This document shows, piece after piece, positions 24,101 through 34,849 of a stretch of DNA of 64,000 bases. The stretch's first letter is position 1. Every line of letters starts with the position of its first letter. The translations under genes and the position numbers were made by a program. The notes below the pieces were generated by a model, which worked only from the letters and a program-made list of their open reading frames with translations, searched no databases and was not told the DNA's origin. Where the stretch lies: the NCBI RefSeq assembly GCF_032854445.1, contig NC_088305.1:5583606-5647605 (forward strand). Reading direction: 5' to 3'. The DNA comes from Liolophura sinensis (taxonomy: Eukaryota; Mollusca; Polyplacophora; Chitonida; Chitonidae).

Positions 24101-27100
24101 CTTGGGGTGTGAAAAATAAAATCTTGTCGGCTTTCTCCTTGGAGCGTGAAAATAAAAACTTGTCGGCTTTCTCCTTGGGGTGTGAAAATAAAAACTTCTT
24201 GGCTTTCTCCTTGGCCTGTGAAAATGAAAACTTCTTGGCTTTCTCCTTGGGGTGTGAAAATAAAAACCTGTCAGCTCTCTCCTTGGGGTGTGAAAATAAA
24301 AACTTGTCGGCTTTCTCCTTGGGATGTGAAAATAAAAACTTGTCGGCTTTCTCCTTGGGGTGTGAAAATAAAAACTTGTCGGCTTTCTCCTTGGGGTGTG
24401 AAAATAAAAACTTCTCTCGCCTTTCTCCTTGGGGTGTGAAAATAGCTTTTGACTTCACTTTCCACTATCACAGCGGTCAGTAAGGAAGTCATTTTCGAAT
24501 ACTCACAACAATTGACGTAAAATATGCATAAAATAGACTGGTTATAAAGAAATATAAAATATGTCTCAAAAGAGAACAATTTTTCTCATTTTTTTGGGGG
24601 GACATCTTTCTTCTTTTCTGTGTGTTGTTTTTGGGTGTCAAACTGTATATGCACAATTGTCTCTTAGAAAATTTCTTTAGGTACATGTACATAATTTGAA
24701 GTAATATTTTAATTGTGCTCCAGAAAGATGTTAGGTTAACTGTGGATCATTATATTAGCTAGGTTATTTGTCTCCTAGCTTATTTTCTGTACATGAAGAT
24801 TTACATTTTTTACCATGTTGGCTAAATGGTGTAAGCCATCCTTCAAATATTTTGGGATGCATATCTGAAAAAAATTTAGTTTTATTTTGGCTGAAGTGGA
24901 AAAGAAGGTGATTTGAAAGACATTAAAATTAGTTTCAACGAACATATTTTTATTGATGTCCAAACCATAGCTTGGGTCATAGGGTCGGGTCATACCTAAG
25001 ACTTTAAAAGATGAAGTGGTAACTTCCTCAATTGGCGTTGAGCATTAAGGGGATAGTGTAAAACGACTGGTTGACCCGTATCGCTCAAGCCAGGCGGCTT
25101 ACTTGCCTTCAGTAAGTCATCTCAGTGTAGCAGCACTGGGTACAAGAGTGGTGGAAATAGGTTCTGCCGCAAGGAGGCACATTGCATGTGCATACACTCC
25201 TTTATCGTCACATGACCAAAAAATTGTTTAGTGTGATGTTAAACCCTAAGCACTCACTCACTCCATATCTGTTTTTTTTTATTGTGGTTTGTATAAAAAA
25301 AATTTAGTTGTTGTGATTTATGTTCAAGTGGGTATATGTTCCAGGAGCTTGAGCTGTACAAGGCGGAGTTACTGGACAAACCCTCTGTCCTAGCCATCAA
25401 CAAGATTGACACGGTAACAGACCACGCCTTAGTGACAGAGATCAGAGAGAGGCTCCATGATCTGCCAGGTAAGCTAACAACTGTTTCATTATTTGCAATC
25501 TGTTAGGCAAAGGTGGAGGTTTGGCAGCCTCACCTACCAAAATGTTGTGCTTATTTATTTATTTTCTAAAATTAGTGTATCCATCCAGCATAAAAGACTA
25601 CAGCAAAGAGAGTAAAACCAGAGTAACGACGACAATGTGATAGTTGGCAAATGGTCGCACGCAGCCGTTGAAACATGGCCTCCTGTCAGTTTGACCTTAG
25701 TTATATTCCAAGTGTTCAGTTAAGTGTATATGCTTAAAATGCAGCACGGGCCTCCGTGGCTTAGTTGATTAGCACACTAGCGCAGCGCAATGACCCAGGA
25801 GCGTCTCACCAATGCAGTCGCTGTGAGTTCAAGTGCAGCTGGTGCTGGCTTCCTCTCCGGCCGTACGTGCGAAGGTCTGCCAGCAACCTGCGGATCGTCG
25901 TGGGTGTCCCCCCAGGCACTGCCCGGTTTCCTCCCACCATAATGCTGGCCGCCATCACATAAGTGAAATATTCTTGAGTACGGCGTAAAACACCAATCAA
26001 ATAAATAAATAAATTAAAATGTAGCAAATTACACGCCCCTTAACACCATGGCATAACTAGAATAAGGTTAAAACAAAACAAACAATGTTGTGATGTCTGA
26101 CCTTAAAGTTTGTGATATCCTGAGACAGATGTGTACTCCTCACAGCGCACGCACTACTCACTGCTGTTGTTTTTATGCCTCACTGCCACCACTAGTAAAT
26201 TTTGTACCTGAAACCTTCAGCAATATTCAGTGGCAAGACTTTCTGCTGTTAATACAAGAGTTATGTCCCCTGGTGCCCCTCAAATCATGCCACATGTAAC
26301 ATGTAAATGAGATGCACTACACCTACTTTTAGCAATGCCCAGATTTTGTCAATGTTAAGTTTTTAGGTTTACGTAATGTGATGGGACAAAGATTGGTCAT
26401 GGTTTACTGTGAGCTATCATGCCCAGTGTCTTCAGCACAACATTACAGTGAAGGGAAGAGCTAGTTAGTGTTTGTTTACTGGTTCAGATATCTAAGATTT
26501 TGAGCATACATACTGTATTTCACCTACCATGATCATTTAGCAAATGACACTTTTTGCTTGATTCTGATAGATTCATTCACTTTATAGGAGAAACTTGAGG
26601 CTTTTCTGTGATAGATTCATTCACATTATAGGAGAAACTTGAGACATTTCTGTGATAGATTCATTCACGTTATAGCAGAAACTTGAGACATTTCTGTGAT
26701 AGATTCTTTCACCTTATGGGGGAAACTTGAGACTTTTCCGTGATAGATTCATTCACCTTATAGGGGAAACGAGACATTTCGGTTATAGATTCATTCACCT
26801 TATGGGGAACCTTGAGACTTTTCTGTGATAGATTCATTCACCTTATGGGGGAAACTTGAGACTTTTCCGTGATAGATTCATTCACCTGATGGGGAAACGA
26901 GACATTTCGGTTATAGATTCATTCACCTTATGGGGAAACTTGAGACTTTTCTGTGATAGATTCATTCACCTTATGGGGGAAACTTGAGACTTTTCCGTGA
27001 TAGATTCATTCAGCTTATGGGGGGAAACTTGAGACTTTTCCGTGATAGATTCATTCAGCTTATGGGGGGAAACTTGAGACTTTTCCGTGATAGATTCATT

Positions 27101-27758
27101 CAGCTTATGGGGGGAAACTTGAGACTTTTCCGTGATAGATTCATTCAGCTTATGGGGGGAAACTTGAGACTTTTCCGTGATAGATTCATTCAGCTTATAG
27201 GGGAAACTTGAAACTTTTCTGTGATAGATTCATTCACTTTATAGGGGAAATGAGACATTTGTGTGATAGATTCATCCACCTTATAGTGGAAACTTGAGAC
27301 TTTTCTGTGAAGTATGCTTACTGTCTTATTAGAAAAATTTTAGTGTTGACATCAAAAGTATCTTTTTGAAGCCTTTTTGTGCTTCTGAAAGTATTTTTGC
27401 ATACTAAATGTTATGAGAAATACAGTACTTTATGGATGGCCCCTTATGTAAACTGTTTGACTGTTGGAGGATGTAAACTCCAATCTCTGTTGTTCTGTGT
27501 TCAGACTGTCTGGAGGACATAGACCCGGCCTTACGACCCAGCCAGTGTGTCCAGTTTGATGACATCATCCCTATATCAGCGCAGAGTGGCTATTCCATCG
27601 AGGAGCTCAAAATGCGGATTCGGGAATTGTTGGACTATTATGCAGATCTTGACTTACAAAGGACAGTCACTGCCGGTCTGCAGCTAGTTCCTCATCATAG
27701 GGTGGAGTCTTTACCATCATTAGACGCATTAGAACGGAACAAAGCCAGACCTGTGTGA
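19040..27758 (+). CDS. GTPBP10: GTPBP10, Obg-family mitochondrial GTPase (8 exons)
   Basis: GTPase of the Obg/CgtA family; vertebrate GTPBP10 (ObgH2) matures the mitochondrial 39S ribosomal subunit. Exons: 19016-19212, 19432-19523, 20282-20426, 21232-21305, 22401-22453, 23455-23640, 25345-25468, 27505-27758. GT-AG junctions and phases are consistent; counted from the ATG at 19040 the product is about 366 residues, near the family size. Visible: glycine-rich Obg fold ([19 protein letters not shown]), P-loop GFPNAGKST in exon 4, the switch FTT at the exon 4/5 junction, DLPG (G3) with LIEGAH in exon 6, NKID (G4) in exon 7, and ISAQSG (G5 position) in exon 8. The frame is open upstream of this ATG to the acceptor at 19015, so a short upstream coding exon with a targeting peptide is possible; I could not locate it. 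Introns 6 and 7 hold minisatellites. GTPBP5 is less likely, judging by the LIEGAH and GFQLPK wording. Confidence 0.95.
20500..20668. repeat. Dispersed repeat R2, copy 1
   Basis: Matches 46785-46950 in order: TTTGATTTTTGAGACAAGAC, TCAGAATATG, AATAAGCATATTGCAAACAT and GGTTGAAGAATTACAGTA. In GTPBP10 intron 3. Unclassified. Confidence 0.6.
21151..21189. repeat. (TA)n microsatellite
   Basis: Pure TA dinucleotide run of about 19 units, roughly 40 bp before the GTPBP10 exon 4 acceptor at 21231. Confidence 0.95.
21327..21425 (-). mobile_element. Family A SINE fragment beside GTPBP10 exon 4
   Basis: Retains TTTTGGCGTACTCAAGAATA and TTATGGTGGGAGGAAACCTG, 20 bp after the exon 4 donor. Confidence 0.6.
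22195..22350 (+). mobile_element. Degraded SINE-like fragment in GTPBP10 intron 4
   Basis: Retains CTCCAACCGTAATGCTGACT and an AAATAAATAAACAAAC tail; heavily diverged, so family assignment is tentative. Confidence 0.4.
23725..24445. repeat. 36-bp minisatellite in GTPBP10 intron 6
   Basis: About 20 copies of a 36-bp unit containing GCTTTCTCCTTGGGGTGTGA and AAAATAAAAACTTCTCG. It begins about 85 bp after the exon 6 donor but shares no sequence with the exon. The 12-residue periodic frames on both strands (for example [12 protein letters not shown]) follow from 36 being divisible by three and are not genes. Confidence 0.92.
24975..25262 (+). mobile_element. Family B SINE, diverged
   Basis: Keeps CATACCTAAGACTTTAAAAG, GTTCTGCCGCAAGGAGGCAC and CAAAAAATTGTTTAGTGTGA. 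The body is rearranged relative to other copies. Ends about 80 bp before the GTPBP10 exon 7 acceptor. Confidence 0.6.
25590..26090. repeat. Dispersed repeat R1, copy 2, split by a SINE
   Basis: Left part AAAACCAGAGTAACG ... ACATGGCCTCCTGTCAGTTT, right part CTTAACACCATGGCATAACT, interrupted by the family A SINE at 25747-26013. The split shows R1 is older than that insertion. Confidence 0.65.
25747..26013 (+). mobile_element. Family A SINE with clear target-site duplication
   Basis: Complete element from GGGCCTCCGTGGCTTAGTTG to the (AATA)n tail. TTAAAATGCAGCA at 25734-25746 and TTAAAATGTAGCA at 26014-26026 form a 13-bp duplication with one mismatch. It interrupts an older dispersed repeat also found at 9187-9425. 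Confidence 0.9.
26560..27310. repeat. 44-45-bp minisatellite in GTPBP10 intron 7
   Basis: About 17 copies of a unit containing GTGATAGATTCATTCACCTT and GGGGAAACTTGAGACTTTTC. The copies near 26990-27200 are 45 bp and virtually identical, while outer copies vary from 41 to 45 bp, so the latest expansion was in that block. Confidence 0.92.
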
Positions 27759-27829
27759 AGGAAACAGTTATCTGTGTCTTTTGTAATGGGTTTTTCTTGC
27801 CAAATGTTGCCTATGGTGAAGAGAAATAC

Positions 27830-27995
27830 ATGTCGTCCTTCTCTTCGGGGCTTCACTTACATGGGAAGGTCAGCCAGCAACCAGCTGCTAGGCCCAGTCT
27901 CCTTCCATCATAATGCTTGCCTCCATGGTAGAAGTGAAATATTCTTGAGTATGATGTAAAACATCAGTCAAAAAATGAGAAATAAATAATAAAAA
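27830..27995 (+). mobile_element. Family A SINE fragment in the GTPBP10 3' region
   Basis: Retains ACATGGGAAGGTCAGCCAGC, TCCATCATAATGCTTGCC and ATATTCTTGAGTATGATGTA, ending in AAATAAATAA. Lies 70 bp past the stop, so its AATAAA could serve as the gene's poly(A) signal. Confidence 0.65.
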
Positions 27996-28374
27996 TCAAC
28001 TTGTCTGGCTGTTTCTTTTCCACTCCTAGAGTTTTTATTGGATTGTGCTTAGACTTGATGTTGGTGTTATTGTAACCGTCTGAAGTTGTGTATGTGCTCT
28101 TTTTGGTTGCTGGACATGAATAATTTCCAAAGTTACCTTCATTTGAAGAATGGTGTTTGTTTTGGCATGAATTATTAGTGTTTTTAACAAAAAGGAAAAT
28201 AGAAGCTTCAAAAGCATTGAATAATTTGCAAAATATTTGACAGTAATTGTGAGTTTTTTTTTTATATTCACTAGTGTTTTACATTGTACTGTAGAATATT
28301 TCATTGTGGTGACAGTTTGAGTGGAGCAAACTGCATGTAGCAAACTTTATTACGTAAAGTTACATATAGGACGA

Positions 28375-31300
28375 AAGCTGTAGGAGCTGGATGGAAGAAA
28401 CTGCATGTATCACACCTCTACTGGCACCTCATTACCTGACAAACCTCCTGACCAAGCTCATGTATGACACACCCATCAGAGCTGGATGGAAGAAACTGCA
28501 TGTATCACACTTCTACTGGCATCTCATTACCTGACAAACCTCCTGACCAAGCTACATGTATGACAAACCCACCAGAGCTGGATGGAAGAAACTACATGTA
28601 TCACACCTCTGCTGGCACCTCATTTCCTCTGCTGACAAACCTCCTGACCAAGCTACATGTATGACAAACACATCGGAGCTGGATGGAAGAAACTGCATGT
28701 ATCACACCTCTGCTGGCGCCTCATTACCTGACAAACCTCCTGACCAAGCTAATGTATGACAAACCCACCGGAGCTGGATGGAAGAAACTGCATGTATCAC
28801 ACCTCTACTGGCACCTCATTACCTGACAAACCTCCTGACCAAGCTAATGTATGACAAACCCACCGGAGCTGGATGGAAGAAACTGCATGTATCACACCTC
28901 TACTGGCACCTCATTACCTGACAAACCTCCTGACCAAGCTAATGTATGACAAACCCACCGGAGCTGGATGGAAGAAACTGCATGTATCACACCTCTGCTG
29001 ACACCTCATTTCCTGACAAACCTCCTGACCAAGCTACATGTATGACAAACACATCGGAGCTGGATGGAAGAAACTACATGTACCACACCTCTGCTGGCGC
29101 CTCATTACCTGACAAACCTCCTGACCAAGCTAATGTATGACAAACCCACCGGAGCTGGATGGAAGAAACTGCATGTACCACACCTCTGCTGGCGCCTCAT
29201 TACCTGACAAACCTCCTGACCAAGCTAATGTATGACAAACCCACCGGAGCTGGATGGAAGAAACTGCATGTATCACACCTCTGCTGGCACCTCATTTCCT
29301 GACAAACCTCCTGACCAAGCTAATGTATGACAAACCCACCGGAGCTGGATGGAAGAAACTGCATGTATCACACCTCTACTGGCGCCTCATTTCCTGACAA
29401 ACCTCCTGACCAAGCTAATGTATGACAAACCCACCGGAGCTGGATGGAAGAAACTGCATGTATCACACCTCTACAGGCACCTCATTACCTGACAAACCTC
29501 CTGACCAAGCTACATATGTGACAATCCAATCGGAGCTGGATGGAAGAAACTACATGTACCACATCTCTGCTGGCACCTAATTACCTGACAAACCTCCTGA
29601 TGTAAAGCTACATGTATGACAAACCCACCAGAGCTGGATGTAGCACACCTCTACTGACACCTCATTACCTGACAAACCTCCTGATGTAAAGCTACTTGTA
29701 TGACAAACTCATCAGAGCTGGATGGAAGAAACTACATGTACCACACCTCCGCAGGCACCTCATTACCTGACAAACCTCCTGACCAAGCTACATGTATGAC
29801 AAACCCACCGGAGCTGGATGGAAGAAACTACATGTACCACACCTCCGCAGGCACCTCATTACCTGACAGACCTCCTGACCAAGCTACATGTATGACAAAC
29901 ACATCGGAGCTGGATGGAAGAAACTACATGTACCACACCTCTGCTGGCAGCTCATTACCTGACAAACTTCCTGATGTAAAGCTACATGTATGACAAACCC
30001 ACCAGAGCTGGATGTAGCACACCTCTACTGACACCTCATTACCTGACAAACCTCCTGATGTAAAGCTACATGTATGACAAACCCACCAGAGCTGGATATA
30101 GCACACCTCTACTGACACCTCATTACCTGACAAACCTCCTGATGTAAAGCTACATGTATGACAAACCCATCCGAGCTGGATGTAGCACAACTCTAATGAC
30201 ACCTCATTACCTGACAATCCCCCTGATGACAAACCCACTGGAGCTGGATGTAGCACAACTCTAATGACACCTCATTACCTGACAAACCTCCTGACATAAA
30301 GCTACACGTATGACAATCCCATCGGAGCTGAATGGAAGAAACTACATGTACCACATCTCTGCTGGCACCTAATTACCTGACAAACCTCCTGATGTAAAGC
30401 TACATGTATGACAAACCCACCAGAGCTGGATGTAGCACACCTCTACTGACACCTCATTACCTGACAAACCTCCTGATGTAAAGCTACTTGTATGACAAAC
30501 TCATCGGAGCTGGATGGAAGAAACTACATGTACCACACCTCCGCAGGCACCTCATTACCTGACAAACCTCCTGACCAAGCTACTTGTATGACAAACACAT
30601 CGGAGCTGGATGGAAGGAACTGCATGTATCACACCTTCGCTGGCACCTCATTACCAGGCAAACCTCCTGACCAAGCTACATGTATGACAAACCCACCGGA
30701 GCTGGATGGAAGAAACTACATGTACCACACCTCCGCAGGCACCTCATTACCTGACAGACCTCCTGACCAAGCTACATGTATGACAAACACATCGGAGCTG
30801 GATGGAAGAAACTACATGTACCACACCTCTGCTGGCACCTAATTACCTGACAAACCTCCTGATGTAAAGCTACATATATGACAAACCCATCGGAGCTGGA
30901 TGTAGCACAACTCTAATGACACCTCATTACCTGACAATCCCCCTGATGACAAACCCACTGGAGCTGGATGTAGCACAACTCTAATGACACCTCATTACCT
31001 GACAAACCTCCTGACATAAAGCTACACGTATGACAAACCCACTGGAGCTGGATATAGCACACCTCTACTGACACCTCATTACCTGACGATCCTCCTGATG
31101 TAAAGCTACATGTATGACAAACCCACCAGAGCTGGATGTAGCACACCTCTACTGACACCTCATTACCTGACGATCCTCCTGATGTAAAGCTACATGTATG
31201 ACAAACCCACTGGAGCTGGATGGAAGAAGCTACATGTATCACACCTCTGCTGACACCTCATTACCTGACAATCCCCCTGATGTAAAGCTACATGTATGAC

Positions 31301-32045
31301 AAACTCACCGGAGGTGGATGTAGCACAACTCTACTGACACCTCATTACCTGACAAACCTCCTGACATAAAGCTACACGTATGACAAACCCACTGGAGCTG
31401 GATATAGCACACCTCTACTGACACCTCATTACCTGACAATCCTCCTGATGTAAAGCTACATGTATGACAAACCCACCAGAGTTGGATGTAGCACACCTCT
31501 ACTGACACCCCATTACCTGACAATCCTCCTGATGTAAAGCTATATGTATGACAAACTCACCGGAGGTGGATGTAGCACACCTCTACTGACACCTCATTAC
31601 CTGACAATCCTCCTGACATAAAGCTACACGTATGATAAACCCACTGGAGCTGGATATAGCACACCTCTACTGACACCTCATTACCTGACGATCCTCCTGA
31701 TGTAAAGCTACATGTATGACAAACCCACCAGAGCTGGATGTAGCACACCTCTACTGACACCTCATTACCTGACAATCCTCCTGATGTAAAGCTACATGTA
31801 TGACAAACCCACCAGAGCTGGATGTACCTCACCTCTACTGACACCTCATTACCTGACAATCCTCCTGATGTAAAGCTACATGTATGACAAACCCACCAGA
31901 TCTGGGTGTACCTCACCTCTGCTGACACCTCATTACCTGACAATCCTCCTGATGTAAAGCTACATGTATGACAAACCCACCAGAGCTGGATGTACCTCAC
32001 CTCTGCTGACACCTCATTACTTGACAATCCTCCTGATGTAAAGTG
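28375..32045. repeat. 3.7-kb satellite-like array with 96-bp and 84-bp subfamilies
   Basis: About 40 copies between the convergent GTPBP10 and ACMSD genes. The left part consists mainly of ~96-bp units (GAGCTGGATGGAAGAAACTG ... CCTCCTGACCAAGCTA). The right part is mainly ~84-bp units lacking the GAAGAAACT segment and ending CCTCCTGATGTAAAGCTA, and the middle mixes the two. Periodic peptides on both strands are artefacts of near-multiple-of-three units. Confidence 0.93.
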
Positions 32046-34664
32046 ACAACAAAAACAGTAGTAGCTGGATGTGAACCCAACAGAACCAGCGTCAACAATG
32101 ACAGTCACATTATACTCACTCACAGTAGATGCAGCCCAAGGAGAAAAATCAAAGTGATAAAAACAGAGGACAGAAGGTATCTTTTTAATAACAAAACTTT
32201 CACTTTCTTTATTAAAAACTGAATACATTTGCACCGGTATGTACATGTACAAGTATATATGTATAAGCTAGCCCAGCCCATTATCTACATGTACATTTAC
32301 TTTGAACTATCAGTATTACTAGTAAGAAAATAGTGTTCTCATCAAACATAGTATCACAGGGATATTTTTAGAATACTAGTAAGTGTAGTAATAACTCCAT
32401 AATTTGCAGCTGTATGTAAAACGAAAGGTAAACTAATTGGCATAAAGAGATATACATTAAACCCTGCATCAAAACACTAGATATAAAAAATAATGTGAAT
32501 AAAATTGGTGATATTCAATGTGACGAATCAATCCAACTGCTGACTGTGTACAGGGGAAGATTTGACCACAAACTCATTTTGTAATTAGTACAGTTAACCT
32601 AGCTTCAGGAATCAAAATTAGTAAAAAAATTAAATTCAATACAAATATGTTTAAAAAAAAAAGTCAGCAATTATTAAAGACCAAACGGAATACTACATGA
32701 CAATTTTTTCATAATAAAAACTTTATACCTGTAAGAAAATGTTAACTGGCAACATCTTGTTAACCTAAACCACCAGCATTCCACTGGTACATTTATATCT
32801 AAATATTAAAATAATTTTTAAAAAAACAACACCTATTGATGTCAGATATTACGTTTTATATGCTGTTACATTGTATTTCAAGGCTTTACTTAGGATGATT
32901 TCCGTCCAATGCATTTCTCAGCTCCTCTCTCAGTGTATATATATATATATATATATGACTACACACAACCCATGAGCAATGAATGAATGAATGAATGATT
33001 GGGATTGAAGCCCAAACTGGCTGTATTTCAGCCTTATTGTGGTGACCTGAAAAATTAAACTTACATACACAAGCTCTTACACATTTACTTGTTTTATTAA
33101 GTTGTTGTTTAATGCCATAATCAAAAATTTTTAACTTAGTTTCCTGGGTGAAGGAAACTATAGTGCCTGGGGTAAACCACTGACTTTTGGCAAGTTACTG
33201 ACAAACTTTACCACGCGGATGAACATGCTGCAGACTTGCACGTGATACTGGTTAAAGACAAGGGGTCCTCAACACCTTACTGTTACCAAGACTCCACATA
33301 CTGTACAATGTGAAATGGGAAAACTTATTCCATGTCCAAGACTGGGATTGAACCTCTGCCCCATGTACCAGCATTTCAGAATCATGCACCTTAACGCCCA
33401 GTCACGCTATGTCAATTAAAAATGAATAGAGTGTGGTTAACTATAGTGGCATTGTCAGAGGGGACACAAAGTAAAATCTACACTGATGCACTAGTCATGC
33501 TCTGATACAGCTAAAGATGCAGTTTGATAAATGTGTAACACCAATTCAGACAAACATAACCATTTCATGACCTCCATATTGTGTACATAGCACCAGTAGG
33601 TTAACAGTGAGTGAAATTAAGTTCATATAATGTTAAGATCATGATTTTTTATAATGGTAAAACTTTTTTTAGAAGTTTACATGTCTCTAAAGACCTGTAT
33701 AAACTTTTGAAAAAACTTAAATACTAAACTTGTATAAACATAGTAGCAAATAGCACTTTTTCTCAGCAAGATGTCGAACACGTATGTGTACTATATATGC
33801 ATGCATGTGCTCCAATAGTAAACTGTTCTGTGCCCTAAAGACTATGGCAGTTCAGTCTAAGAGATGACACTGACAAAGTCATCAGCCTCATTTAAAGAAG
33901 TATTACACTAATTCCTCAACCATTTCAACAGCTTCAGCAACCAATATTTTGAAACATTTTGAGAGAAATCATTTGCACAGCTGTATGAAGCTAGCATCAT
34001 CATTGACACTCATTAATAATTTCAGCGCCCTGATCATAATAATCGTATGCATAATATCCACTCAAGAGAAGTTCTTCATTGGTTAAAAAGGTTGATTTTT
34101 TTTACAGCAAATCACCTAAAATTTAGCTTTGTTTCTGTTGTTTCACCACTAATTTCTATAAAGATTATTATTATTTCAAAGTGATAGCCCTTAACGCGTC
34201 AATAAATTTATTTCATACACAGCATACTTCACTACAGCCACAATCCTACCTTGTTGTTTTGAAGTCCTGTCGGTGTCCTGATTGGACCATTAGTCATGCA
34301 TATTTATGAAGGAAAGTTCAGGGCTTTGAAGAGTTAACATGGCTCAGTAAATCAAGGTAAATGATGTTGGACATCGCTAGCTTGATTAAATGAAGATGGT
34401 CCGAACCACATTTTGACAAACCTTACATCAGGGCAATCTCAGTGTCACCGTTGTGTTATCAGGGCTATAATCCAGTTTTGTATTCGACCTTCCTTACAAT
34501 AGTACAACCTACCTCAATAACAAGGGCATAAACACTGACAAGTAACTGACAGGGCGAGCAATATTAGTGATAACAACCCTAGCTTGCATACAGTTTCACG
34601 TAAACTTGACGGAACAAATTTGTATTGACTATTCAAGAAGAGTGATGATTTTCTATACAGCCAT
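32046..34664. other. AT-rich spacer between GTPBP10 and ACMSD
   Basis: No coding exon recognised. It holds a short TA run at about 32936-32956, a GAAT run at about 32980, and a tRNA-like retroposon fragment at about 33300-33415 (minus). The right end probably includes ACMSD 3' UTR. Confidence 0.45.
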
Positions 34665-34790
34665 GCCAATCACGTGTACATGTAAGTACAAGTGCCAATC
34701 ATGTGTACATGTAAGTACAAGTGCCAATCACGTGTACATGTAAGTACAAGTGCCAATCACGTGTACATGTAAGTACAAGTACATGTACAC
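34665..34790. repeat. 29-bp repeat just past the ACMSD 3' end
   Basis: Four copies of a 29-bp unit containing GCCAATCACGTGTACATGTA and AGTACAAGT, about 60 bp beyond the ACMSD stop codon, probably in the 3' UTR. Three of the copies contain a CACGTG palindrome, and all contain ACATGT. Confidence 0.85.
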
Positions 34791-34849
34791 AAACAATCAT
34801 ATTGTACACTTAATATGCATTCTAAAAAGCCTTCTTTCCTCTGCAACAT

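Noticed and set aside
23733-24483. Long frames on both strands with 12-residue repeats
   Set aside because: Artefact of a 36-bp unit without stops, within GTPBP10 intron 6.
29924-32252. Cysteine-rich periodic frames (EVCYIQLWWVCHTC-like)
   Set aside because: Translation of the 84-bp satellite; no start context, splice structure or family match.
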